Of a stretch of DNA of 64,000 nucleotides, positions 15,402-25,535 are shown one piece after another. Made by a program: the position numbers and the translations under genes. The DNA is from an uncultured bacterium (GTDB lineage Bacteria > Bacteroidota > Ignavibacteria > Kapaibacteriales > UBA4661), in the NCBI GenBank assembly GCA_937899715.1, contig CALCNX010000035.1, positions 1 to 64,000 on the forward strand, written 5' to 3'. Under the pieces are notes generated by a model. The model had not been told where the DNA came from and did not search any database. It was given only the letters and a program-made list of their open reading frames with translations. Numbering within the stretch: the stretch's first letter is position 1; each line of letters starts with the position of its first letter.

Positions 15402-17915
15402 ATGGAAGGCAATTTTTCCAACCGCGTTCAGGATGTGATTCGCCTCAGCCGCGAGGAGGCGTTGCGACTTGGGCACGACTACATTGGCACAGAGCATCTG
15501 CTCTTGGGTATTATCCGCGAGGGCGAAGGCATTGCGGTCAAGATTTTACGCAACCTTAGCGCTGATTTGTTCAAAATAAAAAAAGCCGTTGAAGATACCG
15601 TGCGCTCTAGTGGCGGTACGCTGACCATTGGCAATATTCCTCTGACCAAGCAAGCTGAAAAAGTCCTCAAAATCACCTATTTAGAGGCAAAGCTATACAA
15701 GTCCGACGTTATCGGCACTGAACACTTGATTCTATCGCTTTTGCGCGATGACGATAATATTGCAGCTCAGATTTTGTCGCAGTTCAACGTCACGTATGAT
15801 GGTGTGCGGCAAGAACTTGATAATATCATTAGCGGAAAGCCCACACAGTCCGTCAAAGGTGAGAAAAAACAAGGTGCTGCCGGCTCAAAACGTCAGCCCT
15901 CCGACCGCATCAAAACACCCGTTCTGGACAATTTCGGACGCGACCTAACGAAAATGGGCGTAGAAGGCAAACTTGACCCTGTAATTGGGCGCGACAAGGA
16001 AATTGAGCGCGTGGCACAAGTGCTCTCACGCCGCAAAAAGAATAATCCTGTTCTCATCGGCGAGCCGGGCGTAGGCAAGACCGCTATTGCAGAGGGCTTG
16101 GCACTGCAAATCATTCAGAAAAAAGTCTCGCGTGTGCTGCACGACAAGCGCGTCGTAACACTTGATTTGGCAGCAATGGTTGCCGGAACAAAATATCGCG
16201 GGCAGTTCGAGGAACGCATGAAAGCAGTGATGACCGAATTGGAAAAAGCAAAAGATGTCATTCTGTTTATTGACGAACTGCACACCATCGTTGGTGCGGG
16301 CGGTGCTTCGGGTTCGCTGGACGCATCAAACATTTTCAAACCGGCTCTTGCGCGGGGCGATATTCAATGTATTGGTGCCACAACACTGGACGAATATCGT
16401 CAGTACATCGAAAAAGACGGCGCGTTAGACCGCCGCTTCCAGAAAATCATCGTTGAACCGCCGACGGTGGAAGAGACGGTGCTGATTCTGAACAACATCA
16501 AAAACAAGTACGAAGAGCATCACAACGTCAACTATACGGAGGCAGCAATCAAAGCTTGCGTTCAGATGTCCGAGCGCTACATCACCGACCGTTTCTTGCC
16601 GGATAAGGCGATTGATGTGCTGGATGAAGTTGGTGCACGTGTGCATTTGGCAAATATCACCGTTCCGAAAGAAATTCTTGACCTCGAAGAGCAAATCGAG
16701 GGCGTGAAAGACCAGAAAAACGGTGTGGTCAAGACGCAAAACTTCGAGGAAGCAGCACGATTGCGCGATTTGGAGAAAAAACTTCAAACCGAGCTTGAAG
16801 CCGCTAAACTTGAGTGGGACGAAAGCGCGTCCACGATGATTTTCACCGTTGACGAAGAGCAAGTTTCCGACGTAGTGGCTATGATGACGGGCATTCCGGT
16901 GAATAAACTTGCTGAAACCGAAGGTGCAAAACTACTTCGGATGGGCGATGAACTGGCAAATGAAGTCGTCGGTCAGAATGAGGCTGTGCAGCAGCTCGCA
17001 AAAGCTATCCGCCGTAGCCGCGCCGGACTAAAAGACCCGAAGCGTCCGATTGGTACGTTTATGTTCTTAGGACCGACGGGCGTGGGCAAAACAGAACTTG
17101 CCAAGGCGCTTGCACGCTATATGTTCTACTCCGAGGATGCTCTTATTCGCGTGGATATGAGCGAGTACATGGAGAAATTCTCTGTTTCGCGCTTGGTTGG
17201 AGCGCCTCCGGGCTATGTTGGTTACGAAGAAGGTGGTCAGCTTACCGAGAAGGTTCGCCGCAAGCCGTACAGCATTATTTTGCTGGATGAAATCGAAAAG
17301 GCACACCCTGACGTGTACAACATCCTGCTTCAAGTTTTTGACGATGGCATTTTGACCGACGGCTTGGGAAGACGCGTGGATTTCCGCAACGCAATTATCA
17401 TTATGACCTCCAACGTCGGTGTACGAGACATTAAAGCTGGCGGCAAACTTGGCTTCTCCGAAAAGGTCGTGGATGACCGCTACGAAAACATGAAAGATAC
17501 GATTGATGAATCGCTCAAACGGCTTTTCAATCCTGAGTTCTTGAATCGTATTGACGACACCATTATTTTCCACCACCTGCAAAAAGATGATATTTACAAA
17601 ATCATTGATATTCAAGCACGCAAGCTGTTTGGACGGGTGAACGACCTTGGTATCATGCTCGAAATCACGAAGTCTGCCAAAGATTTTCTTGCCGAAAAAG
17701 GCTACGACGAGAAGTACGGCGCACGTCCGCTCCGCCGCGCTTTGCAGAAATACGTTGAAGATGAGCTTGCCGAGGAAATGCTGACCGGCTCGTTCAAAGA
17801 AGGCGATAAAATTCGGATAGAACACGACGGCACAAAAGACGCGCTGACGTTCACGAATATCCCGCACGACCACGCACAGCCGGATGAGCAGTTGCAAAAA
17901 TTAGAATTGAACTAA
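15402..17915 (+). CDS. clpC: Clp protease ATP-binding subunit ClpC
   Basis: This 837-residue Hsp100 unfoldase feeds substrates to ClpP. The start at 15402 gives the typical MEGNFSNRVQDVIRLSREEA opening, with AAGGA ten bases upstream; an upstream in-frame ATG would add 35 unlikely residues. Order: double Clp-N repeat (1 to about 145), linker, first AAA module (Walker A GEPGVGKT at 220-227, Walker B VILFIDE), the UVR-type motif NFEEAARLRDLEKKL at about 447, which marks ClpC and not ClpB or ClpA, second AAA module (GPTGVGKT at 557-564, VGYEEGGQLTEKVR pore region), and the C-terminal D2-small domain. No mcsA, mcsB or ctsR is adjacent. A hairpin terminator follows. Confidence 0.96.
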   Translation: MEGNFSNRVQDVIRLSREEALRLGHDYIGTEHLLLGIIREGEGIAVKILRNLSADLFKIKKAVEDTVRSSGGTLTIGNIPLTKQAEKVLKITYLEAKLYKSDVIGTEHLILSLLRDDDNIAAQILSQFNVTYDGVRQELDNIISGKPTQSVKGEKKQGAAGSKRQPSDRIKTPVLDNFGRDLTKMGVEGKLDPVIGRDKEIERVAQVLSRRKKNNPVLIGEPGVGKTAIAEGLALQIIQKKVSRVLHDKRVVTLDLAAMVAGTKYRGQFEERMKAVMTELEKAKDVILFIDELHTIVGAGGASGSLDASNIFKPALARGDIQCIGATTLDEYRQYIEKDGALDRRFQKIIVEPPTVEETVLILNNIKNKYEEHHNVNYTEAAIKACVQMSERYITDRFLPDKAIDVLDEVGARVHLANITVPKEILDLEEQIEGVKDQKNGVVKTQNFEEAARLRDLEKKLQTELEAAKLEWDESASTMIFTVDEEQVSDVVAMMTGIPVNKLAETEGAKLLRMGDELANEVVGQNEAVQQLAKAIRRSRAGLKDPKRPIGTFMFLGPTGVGKTELAKALARYMFYSEDALIRVDMSEYMEKFSVSRLVGAPPGYVGYEEGGQLTEKVRRKPYSIILLDEIEKAHPDVYNILLQVFDDGILTDGLGRRVDFRNAIIIMTSNVGVRDIKAGGKLGFSEKVVDDRYENMKDTIDESLKRLFNPEFLNRIDDTIIFHHLQKDDIYKIIDIQARKLFGRVNDLGIMLEITKSAKDFLAEKGYDEKYGARPLRRALQKYVEDELAEEMLTGSFKEGDKIRIEHDGTKDALTFTNIPHDHAQPDEQLQKLELN

Positions 17916-17932
17916 ACTCAAGGTAAATACAA

Positions 17933-17971
17933 AAAAACTCCGTCAATGTCATGCACTTTGGCGGAGTTTTT
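17933..17971 (+). terminator. Terminator of clpC
   Basis: AAAAACTCCG at 17933-17942 pairs with CGGAGTTTTT at 17962-17971, and T-rich sequence follows. It lies 18 bases after the clpC stop and just ahead of the histidine kinase gene. Confidence 0.8.
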
Positions 17972-18036
17972 GTATTTTGTATGTCCTTGCTAAAACAGAC
18001 CTTCTTTGCCTAGGGCATGACCGAAACTTAGGGATA

Positions 18037-21000
18037 ATGGCACAACAATACTACGGCACACGCATTCACGCACAACATCGCCCCTTTGCGATACACGCAT
18101 TTGCAATACAAGCATTGTTGTTTGTGTGTGTAGCGTTGCTTTCTGCTCTGGTGCCACTGCACGGGCAAAATATTCGCTTTAAGCGCATTACTCTTCAGCA
18201 AGGCTTATCGCAAAGTTCAGTGCAGGCAATTTTACACGATAATCGGGGCTTCCTTTGGTTCGGCACACAAGACGGATTAAACTGTTACGATGGCTACACT
18301 ATCAATGTTTATCGCAGTACAAGTGGTGATTCTCTTTCTTTGCCCAGTAGTTTTGTTCAAACGCTTTACGAAGACCGCTCAGGGACACTCTGGATTGGAA
18401 CGCTCGGTGGCGGCATTGCTCAGATGAATCGGTTCACGCGCCGTTTTACGACGTTTGGGCAATTCGGGAGCAAGGAAAAAACAAGTACACTCACCAATGA
18501 AGAACGTAATGTCTATGCGATAATCGAAGACAAAGAAGGAACAATCTGGGTCGGCACGGGAGGCGGGCTTTTGCGTCTGAACCCTGCCAGCCGCGTTTTT
18601 GAAGAACGCTTCACGATGCAAAATTCTCCTTTGCCAAGCCCGCACATCAGGGCGCTACACGCCGATAATGATGGAAATATCTGGGTCGGGACAGCAAAAG
18701 GACTTATGTGCTATAATCCTAAAAGCAAGCAATGGCAATATTTCGTGAATAATAGCGGCTTTGCCGATACCGACATCTATGCTTTTGCTCCTGACTATTC
18801 AGAAGATTATACCACGCACTACGCACAAAACACACCGCCGCGTCAGGCACTGAGCACAGCATTCTCAAACACACTCTGGATAGGAACGGCAAACGGAGTT
18901 TATCACTTTGATTGTGCCCAGAAACGTGTTACAGACACGTATCCGGCACCAATAAAAAACGTTCCGGTCAAGACACTTGCTACGGGCATAGGTGGTTTGC
19001 TTTGGGTAGGATATGCAGGTGAAGGCTTGCAGATGATTAACACTCACACCCGCTCAGTTTCAATGCTACGACACGTCCGCAATCAGCCGGAAAGCCTCAG
19101 CCACAACGCGGTCTTGTCGGTGCTGATGGATAAGCACTTGAATCTTTGGGTCGGCACAGACGGTGCGGGCGTATGCTACTTCAATCCTGACGAATACCGC
19201 TTCGAGCTTATCAGCAATGACAATGGTTCGGGGACAAATATCGTGATGTCTATGCTGGAGGACAAGCAATCGCGCATCTGGTTCGGCACGATTGCAGGCG
19301 GCTTGCACAGCTATGACCGCCGGACGGGAGCATTTGTCAATTACAAGCACGAGCCGCAGAATACGCGCAGCCTCAGCAACAATTTCGTATGGTCACTCGC
19401 GGAAGACCGCTCCGGCGCAATCTGGGTCGGCACAAACGGTGGTGGCTTATGCAGATTCGACCGTACGTCGTCGTCATTCAAAGCGTATCAGCACGACGAC
19501 TACAATCCCTCAAGCCTACCGCATAATTCTGTCTATTCGATGCTGGAAGATTCTGAAGGCATTTTCTGGGTTGCGACGGACAACGGTTTGGCAATGATGA
19601 ACCGTGAGAATGGTACATTTACGACCTTTCGCAGCAGAGCGGAGACAGATAATCAACCAAGCAAATCTGCGGAGCAGGGTTTATCCGGCGCACTCAGTTC
19701 CAATGCGGTACGGGTTATCTACGAAGACCGCCAACATACAATTTGGGTGGGCACACGTGGCGGCGGACTGAATCGTTTTAATCGTGTGGACAAGACATTT
19801 GAAACATTTCGCCATAGACCTGAGAATCGAAATACCATCAGCAATGATGATGTAATGTCCATACACGAGGACACTAAGGGGATTCTGTGGATTGGTACTG
19901 CTAACGGACTGAACCGCTTCGACCCCTCAAGCGGCTCTTTTACGGCATTTTACGAAAAAGATGGCTTGCCAAACCGCTATGTATGTAGCATCATGGAAGA
20001 TTCTGGGGGCTATCTCTGGCTTGCAACTGGTAAAGGAATTAGCCGCTTCAATACGCAAAACGGCACGTTTAATCTTTTTGAGGAAGTAAGTCGCCGCGCC
20101 GGAAGCGAGTTCAATCAGGATGCGTGCCTGAAAGATCGCGAAGGATATATGTATTTTGGCGGCGTGGCAGGGTTTATCCGCTTTCATCCTGATAGTGTAC
20201 AAACAAATTATCTCGTTCCGCCCGTGGTGTTCACAGAGTTCAAGCGCTTCAATAAGCCCGTTCGGCTTGATACGATTATTAGTGAAAAACGTGAATTACA
20301 CTTGTCTGTTGATGATAGCTTTATTGCGTTCGAGTTTGCGGCACTCTCTTTTTCGCTGCCGGATAAAATCAAATACTCGTGCAAACTTGAAAATTTTGAT
20401 AAAGATTGGAATGACCTTGGCACAAAGCGTGAAGCCACGTACACCAATCTCGCAGCCGGAGAATATGTTCTGCGCGTCAGGGCAACGAACTACGACGGGG
20501 TGCAGAATAATGACGGAGTGTCGCTGCGCATCATCGTTCACCCACATTGGTGGCAAACGGTATGGGCAAGACTATTGGCAGTGGCGATAGTGATTGCAAG
20601 CGCTTTTGCGCTCTATCGCTGGCGTGTGCGGCGTATTGAAAAGCGGCAGCAGGATTTGGAGCGTACTATCACCGAGCGCACAGCGGAGATTTCTACCGGA
20701 CACAGCGAAATTCTTCGCCAAAACGATGTTTTGATGCAGCTCAATATCGAAAAAAATGAGTTCCTTGGCATTGCTGCACACGACCTAAAGAATCCGCTAA
20801 CCAGCATTATTCTGAGCGCATCTATTATTCAGCAGTATCAAGCCCGTATGACCGTGCCGGAGATTAACGACCAGATGGATCATATCCTCATCACTGCCAA
20901 ACGGATGCAGGAAACAATCTTGAATCTGCTCGACATTAACGCCATCGAAAGCGGGCGTTTTACCTTTAGCCCGATTGCGATGAATGTGGTGGAAGTCGTC

Positions 21001-21531
21001 AATGACGTGGTAGAAGGCTATTATTTGCGCGCAAAAGACAAAGAGATTAGCCTCCACTTTAACCACGACTCCGATGAAATTATGACGATGTGTGACCGCA
21101 ATGCACTTATGCAAGTCTTGGAAAATTTAATTTCTAACGCCATTAAATACTCTCCACTCGGTAAAAACGTCTATGTAAATGTAATCTCATCGCACAGCGA
21201 CCAGGGTTCGGAGCTCTTTCGCCGAGAGAGAGACGCACTGGTACGGCTGCCAATGGCAGAAAAGCACGTCCGCATTGAATTCCAAGATGAAGGACCGGGG
21301 CTTTCGGCGGAAGACAAAGCACAACTCTTTCAGAAGTTCGCCAAACTTTCCGCAAAACCGACCGGTGGCGAGCATTCGACAGGCTTGGGCTTATCCATTG
21401 TGAAGAAAATTATTGAGGCAATGCATGGGCAGGTTTGGTGCGAATCCGAACTTGAGCATGGCGCAACATTTATCGTAGAACTGCCTATTAATGAAGTGCC
21501 GGAGGAATTGCTTCTGGAGCGCCTTGCCTGA
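18037..21531 (+). CDS. Propeller-type sensor histidine kinase
   Basis: This 1164-residue inner-membrane sensor starts at 18037. An upstream in-frame ATG would add 20 residues before the signal sequence. A signal segment (ALLFVCVALLSALVPLHGQ) is followed by about a dozen two-component-regulator-propeller repeats of the type EDKEGTIWVGTGGGLLRL, forming two beta-propellers. A Y_Y_Y domain comes next (LSFSLPDKIKYSCKLENFDK, LRVRATNYDG), then one TM helix (ARLLAVAIVIASAFALYRW), HisKA with the phospho-acceptor His in GIAAHDLKNPLTSII, and HATPase_c (LENLISNAIKYSP, STGLGLSIVKKIIEA). The family senses ligands in the periplasm, often glycans. Unlike many Bacteroides hybrid systems it has no receiver or AraC domain, so a separate response regulator is needed and is not adjacent. 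Confidence 0.93.
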   Translation: MAQQYYGTRIHAQHRPFAIHAFAIQALLFVCVALLSALVPLHGQNIRFKRITLQQGLSQSSVQAILHDNRGFLWFGTQDGLNCYDGYTINVYRSTSGDSLSLPSSFVQTLYEDRSGTLWIGTLGGGIAQMNRFTRRFTTFGQFGSKEKTSTLTNEERNVYAIIEDKEGTIWVGTGGGLLRLNPASRVFEERFTMQNSPLPSPHIRALHADNDGNIWVGTAKGLMCYNPKSKQWQYFVNNSGFADTDIYAFAPDYSEDYTTHYAQNTPPRQALSTAFSNTLWIGTANGVYHFDCAQKRVTDTYPAPIKNVPVKTLATGIGGLLWVGYAGEGLQMINTHTRSVSMLRHVRNQPESLSHNAVLSVLMDKHLNLWVGTDGAGVCYFNPDEYRFELISNDNGSGTNIVMSMLEDKQSRIWFGTIAGGLHSYDRRTGAFVNYKHEPQNTRSLSNNFVWSLAEDRSGAIWVGTNGGGLCRFDRTSSSFKAYQHDDYNPSSLPHNSVYSMLEDSEGIFWVATDNGLAMMNRENGTFTTFRSRAETDNQPSKSAEQGLSGALSSNAVRVIYEDRQHTIWVGTRGGGLNRFNRVDKTFETFRHRPENRNTISNDDVMSIHEDTKGILWIGTANGLNRFDPSSGSFTAFYEKDGLPNRYVCSIMEDSGGYLWLATGKGISRFNTQNGTFNLFEEVSRRAGSEFNQDACLKDREGYMYFGGVAGFIRFHPDSVQTNYLVPPVVFTEFKRFNKPVRLDTIISEKRELHLSVDDSFIAFEFAALSFSLPDKIKYSCKLENFDKDWNDLGTKREATYTNLAAGEYVLRVRATNYDGVQNNDGVSLRIIVHPHWWQTVWARLLAVAIVIASAFALYRWRVRRIEKRQQDLERTITERTAEISTGHSEILRQNDVLMQLNIEKNEFLGIAAHDLKNPLTSIILSASIIQQYQARMTVPEINDQMDHILITAKRMQETILNLLDINAIESGRFTFSPIAMNVVEVVNDVVEGYYLRAKDKEISLHFNHDSDEIMTMCDRNALMQVLENLISNAIKYSPLGKNVYVNVISSHSDQGSELFRRERDALVRLPMAEKHVRIEFQDEGPGLSAEDKAQLFQKFAKLSAKPTGGEHSTGLGLSIVKKIIEAMHGQVWCESELEHGATFIVELPINEVPEELLLERLA

Positions 21532-21596
21532 CACACGCACCGCAACCGACGCAAGCAACCATCACTACACACCACGCAAAATTTGGAGACATCAAG

Positions 21597-23012
21597 ATGG
21601 ATACCGTAACGGCTCCCGGCATTGACGTTGCCGATATTTCTACCGAATCAGCACATCGGCTTGTAGAAAAGCAACGTCGCTTTTTTGAAACACGCCAGAC
21701 ACACGACCTCGACTTCCGTATTAAGCATCTACGCGCTTTGCAGGACGCTATTGTCGCACAAGAAAAATCTATCTTGGAAGCGCTCTACAAGGATTTTCGC
21801 AAGTGTGAGTTTGAAGGATTCGTTACCGAAGTAGGCTTCGTGCTGGATGATTTGAAGCATACACTGAAGCATTTGCGCTCGTGGGCAAAGCCAGAGCGGG
21901 TAGCATCCTCACTGATGGTTCTGCCAGCCGCAGCGAAGGTATATTCTGTGCCCTACGGTGTTTCGCTCATCATCAGCCCCTGGAATTATCCGTTTCAATT
22001 ACTGGTTGCTCCTTTAGTTGGAGCTATTGCTGCGGGTAACTGTGCCGTGCTGAAGCCATCGGAACTTGCACCCAATACATCGGCGGCAATAGCAACGCTT
22101 ATCAAAAGTGTTTTCCCAGAAGAGTACGTGAGCGTCGTCGAAGGCGGCGTGGCAACAAATACGCGCCTTCTGGAGCAGAAATGGGATTATATTTTCTTCA
22201 CCGGTGGCACGGAAGTTGGGCGCATCGTTGCTCAAGCAGCCGCGAAAAATCTTACGCCGACCACGCTTGAACTTGGCGGCAAAAGCCCCTGCGTTGTGGA
22301 CAAAAATGCAAATCTGGACGTAGCGGCACGGCGGATTGTCTGGGGAAAATATCTTAATGCCGGACAAACCTGCGTTGCGCCGGATTATCTCCTGTTAGAC
22401 AAAGCAATTGAACAGACTTTTCTAGAGAAAATGCGGGCAACCGTGCGGGAATTTTATGGTGAGAACCCGGAGCAAAGTCCCGATTATCCGCGTATCATCA
22501 ACGACCGCCATTTTGCTCGGTTGAAAAGTTATTTGAGCGACGGTGATGTGTACACTGGCGGCGAGACCAATGCTGCGGAGCGGTATATTGCCCCAACAAT
22601 TTTGCGCAACGTCTCGCCTGATGCACCCGTTATGAGCGACGAAATTTTTGGTCCCATTCTGCCAATAATGACGTATTCCCGCCTTGATGAAGCAATTGAT
22701 TTTGTTAATAAGCGCCCCAAGCCGCTTGCACTCTACGTCTTTAGTGAAAACAGCGATGCGCAAAATACTGTACTTCAAAACACAAACTCTGGCGGTGGCT
22801 GTGTGAACGATACCGTTGCGCACCTGGCTGTACCGGGATTGCCTTTCGGTGGCGTAGGCGATAGCGGCATGGGCGGCTATCACGGCAAGCATAGTTTTGA
22901 TACCTTTTCCCACAAACGCGGTATTCTCTCAAAGCCGAGCGTTTTCGACATCAAACTCCGCTATGCGCCGTATAAGGGCAAATTGAAATGGTTGCGAAAA
23001 ATTATTGGATAA
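21597..23012 (+). CDS. Aldehyde dehydrogenase, ALDH3-like
   Basis: This 471-residue NAD(P)-dependent aldehyde dehydrogenase resembles the ALDH3/fatty-aldehyde group in its short N-terminus and the motif GVSLIISPWNYPFQLLVAPL. Catalytic Glu225 lies in TLELGGKSPC and the nucleophile Cys259 in NAGQTCVAPDY; the NAD-binding FFTGGTEVGR is intact. It oxidises aldehydes to acids in the cytosol. The basic C-terminal tail (RYAPYKGKLKWLRKIIG) might associate with membrane, as in fatty-aldehyde enzymes; that is inference. GGAG lies nine bases before the ATG. It opens the long plus-strand gene run and is 15 bases ahead of the next gene. Confidence 0.93.
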   Translation: MDTVTAPGIDVADISTESAHRLVEKQRRFFETRQTHDLDFRIKHLRALQDAIVAQEKSILEALYKDFRKCEFEGFVTEVGFVLDDLKHTLKHLRSWAKPERVASSLMVLPAAAKVYSVPYGVSLIISPWNYPFQLLVAPLVGAIAAGNCAVLKPSELAPNTSAAIATLIKSVFPEEYVSVVEGGVATNTRLLEQKWDYIFFTGGTEVGRIVAQAAAKNLTPTTLELGGKSPCVVDKNANLDVAARRIVWGKYLNAGQTCVAPDYLLLDKAIEQTFLEKMRATVREFYGENPEQSPDYPRIINDRHFARLKSYLSDGDVYTGGETNAAERYIAPTILRNVSPDAPVMSDEIFGPILPIMTYSRLDEAIDFVNKRPKPLALYVFSENSDAQNTVLQNTNSGGGCVNDTVAHLAVPGLPFGGVGDSGMGGYHGKHSFDTFSHKRGILSKPSVFDIKLRYAPYKGKLKWLRKIIG

Positions 23013-23027
23013 TCCACAGAGAACAGC

Positions 23028-24161
23028 ATGAAATCTATCCTCTTCGTCGCTCACGACCCCGGCGGTGCCAACGTATTGAAGCCTGTAATTGAGCATTATG
23101 CCACGCATGAACGCATTCAAAGCCATTGTTTGCTGCTTGGTCCCGCCAGAGAGCGCATTACACCTCAGTCTCCAACGCTTCAGTATCACGACGTTCGCAC
23201 GATAACAACGCCCGATTTCCCGAATGAACTTTCGGCAGAACCGCATGACATGGCGGCACTTTTGGATAATCTCAAGCCTAGTGCGGTATTCACGGCGACG
23301 AGCTTCAATAGCAATCTGGAACGCCTCGCGGTGCGATTTGCGAATGAGCGCACCATTCCGACCTTTTCCATTCTTGATTTTTGGTCGAATTACGCAAAAC
23401 GTTTCACGCTGGACGGTGTAGTTTCTGCACCCAAAGTGCTATTTGTTGCGGATGGGCGCATGAAACGTGAAGCGGAAGCCGAGTTGCCGAACACAGCCGT
23501 CATCATCTCCGGCAACCCGCATCTGGCAAGCATCGCAGCGAAATATTCCCCCGCAAGGCTGGCAGCGTCATCTCAGGTGCGCTCACCACTCTCGCGTATC
23601 CGCTTTTTCTGCGAAAATATTCGGCATTACTATCCCGACAAACCCGTGAATGAATTTTCCATTATGCCGAATCTTCTTCAAAGTCTAATAGATGTTGGCT
23701 TTCATGGCGAAGTTCTGATACGCCCGCACCCGATGGAATCTCGTGAACCGTGGGAAGCGGAAATAGAAAAATACGAAGTGGGAATCACGAGAAGTGGCAA
23801 GCGTTTTGCCGCAAAGCCCGCAATTATCGTGCGTCTTGACACAGCAACATTTGACGAAGTGCTCCGCGACCGATGTGCAGCCGTCGGTTTTACCTCAATG
23901 GCACTTCTGGAAACAGCATCCGTTGGCATTCCGACGTTTTCCTACCAAATTGCCGTGCCGAATGATTATTTTTGGTTGCCGTTTGAAGAATATGGCATTA
24001 TACGGTTAAAGGATGCGAGCGATATTGCACAACTCACAGAGCCTTCTCAACCAGTACACCCGCAAGGGCAGTCAGCATCTTCCCTTGATGCGATTGCCAT
24101 TATTCAACAGAATGTGGCACACGTCCTTCATTCGTCTGTTTCTTCACCTTCGCATAACTAG
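23028..24161 (+). CDS. GT-B/epimerase-like protein of unknown substrate
   Basis: This 377-residue soluble protein has two Rossmann-like halves. It opens MKSILFVAHDPGGANVLKPV, a GT-B-like N-terminal strand-loop-helix, continues with KPSAVFTATSFNSNLERLAV, and has a C-terminal half with EVLIRPHPMESREPW and GFTSMALLETASVGIPTFSY. That last pattern is how glycosyltransferases and UDP-GlcNAc 2-epimerase-like proteins end their nucleotide site. No defined family or sugar can be named. It is 15 bases downstream of the aldehyde dehydrogenase and 16 bases ahead of the binding protein, so the three are likely co-transcribed. Confidence 0.65.
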   Translation: MKSILFVAHDPGGANVLKPVIEHYATHERIQSHCLLLGPARERITPQSPTLQYHDVRTITTPDFPNELSAEPHDMAALLDNLKPSAVFTATSFNSNLERLAVRFANERTIPTFSILDFWSNYAKRFTLDGVVSAPKVLFVADGRMKREAEAELPNTAVIISGNPHLASIAAKYSPARLAASSQVRSPLSRIRFFCENIRHYYPDKPVNEFSIMPNLLQSLIDVGFHGEVLIRPHPMESREPWEAEIEKYEVGITRSGKRFAAKPAIIVRLDTATFDEVLRDRCAAVGFTSMALLETASVGIPTFSYQIAVPNDYFWLPFEEYGIIRLKDASDIAQLTEPSQPVHPQGQSASSLDAIAIIQQNVAHVLHSSVSSPSHN

Positions 24162-24177
24162 CATCAAGCAAGTAATA

Positions 24178-25479
24178 ATGACCCCTTTAGAGTTTTTTCG
24201 CCGTCGCATGATTATTGCCGCCCTTTGCGGGATGGCAGCACTGATGCTACTTTCAAGCCAATGCGCCCAACCGCGCGAGGGTGAAGACGTTATCACCACG
24301 CCGGATGAAATCACCTTCTGGCACTTCCGCAGCGAACCCAAGCAGCGTGAGGCACTGAAGAGCATTGTGGCGCAGTTCGAGGCAGAGAATAAGTGCAAAG
24401 TGAATCTTGTGGATTTGACATGGGGCGAAGGCAAATCAAAACTCTTTGCTGCCTTTAACTCAGGCGCAGAGCCGGATGTAGTCGAATTAGGCTCCGATTG
24501 GGTAGCGCAATTTTCTTCGGGCGGTGTGCTGAAAAATTTATCGCAGAATAAAATCACACTCGACAAATTTGCTGAATTCACACACGCTGCCGCTAAGTAC
24601 AAAGACAGCGTTTATGCGCTTCCGTGGAATGTGGATACGCGCGTGATGTTCTACAACAAAGCCTTACTTCGGAAAGCGGGCTTTGCAAAGCCACCTACCA
24701 ACGGAACTGAACTTTTACGGGCATCGGAAGCAATTCAAGCACTCGGCGATGCGCAGCAATCCGCCAATGCAAGCACGAACAACCGCATTTACGGCTTCGG
24801 CGCAAATGGTTCGGACGAACATCGTTTGCACAAAAAGATTTTGCCGTTTTTCTGGAGCGCCGGAGGAGATGTGCTGAACGATAGCGGTAGAGCCGTTATC
24901 AACAGCAAAGAGAATGTTCAGGGGCTGACGCTGTACCTTGCACTGGCGCGGGCGGGCTTCATCGAAACGCAGAGGCAGTTGGACAATATGTTTGTTCGTG
25001 GTAATTTAGGATTCTGGATTTCCGGTGCGTGGCTTTTGGACAAGATTGCGAAGGAAAATCCGGCGTTGGAGTTTGGTGTCATGCCGATTCCGGCGGTAGG
25101 CAAGCAAAGCGTTTCCATAGCAGGCGGGAACTACGTTGCCGTTACCTATAAGTCGAAAAATTCTATCTTGGCAAAGCGCTTTGCACTCTTTATCACCGAT
25201 GGCAAACAAGCGCTGGAGCTTTTGAAACAGTTCCAAGACGCAGGCATCCCGGCAGATAAGCGATACATGAATGACGATTATGTTCGCTCTATGCCGCACC
25301 GCGACGTATTTTTGGAGCAGCTTGCCACAGCGCGGGTACTTCCGATTCATCCGCACTGGCTTGATATTGAGCGCGTCATAGAAGACGCGGTCGTCGAGGC
25401 ACTCTATGGCATACGCTCTCCGGAGCAAGCGCTGGACAAAGCACAGTGGCTCATTACTGATATTGTTACCAGACCATAA
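24178..25479 (+). CDS. Extracellular solute-binding protein of a sugar-type ABC importer
   Basis: This 433-residue family 1 solute-binding protein is MalE/UgpB-like. The ATG at 24178 is chosen because it gives a proper export signal (RRRMIIAALCGMAALMLLSS followed by Q and C); an upstream frame would overlap the previous gene. The Cys suggests a lipoprotein, but Gln at -1 is unusual for a lipobox. Domain signs include ITFWHFRSEPKQREAL, FNSGAEPDVVELGSDWVAQF, YALPWNVDTRVMFYNKALLR, and GNLGFWISGAWLLDKIAKEN. It probably binds a sugar or oligosaccharide in the periplasm. No permease or ATPase genes flank it, so the transporter is either elsewhere or this is an orphan receptor. Confidence 0.88.
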   Translation: MTPLEFFRRRMIIAALCGMAALMLLSSQCAQPREGEDVITTPDEITFWHFRSEPKQREALKSIVAQFEAENKCKVNLVDLTWGEGKSKLFAAFNSGAEPDVVELGSDWVAQFSSGGVLKNLSQNKITLDKFAEFTHAAAKYKDSVYALPWNVDTRVMFYNKALLRKAGFAKPPTNGTELLRASEAIQALGDAQQSANASTNNRIYGFGANGSDEHRLHKKILPFFWSAGGDVLNDSGRAVINSKENVQGLTLYLALARAGFIETQRQLDNMFVRGNLGFWISGAWLLDKIAKENPALEFGVMPIPAVGKQSVSIAGGNYVAVTYKSKNSILAKRFALFITDGKQALELLKQFQDAGIPADKRYMNDDYVRSMPHRDVFLEQLATARVLPIHPHWLDIERVIEDAVVEALYGIRSPEQALDKAQWLITDIVTRP

Positions 25480-25495
25480 AGAGAATACAATCGCA

Positions 25496-25527
25496 ACTCG
25501 TAATTCGTCATTCCCAATTCGTCATTC
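25496..25527. repeat. Short repeat with 14-base period before the M16 peptidase
   Basis: AATTCGTCATTC occurs at 25502-25513 and again at 25516-25527, preceded by a partial AACTCGT copy. It ends nine bases before the start codon of the peptidase gene and takes the place where a ribosome-binding site would be. Confidence 0.6.
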
Positions 25528-25535
25528 TTTCCCCA

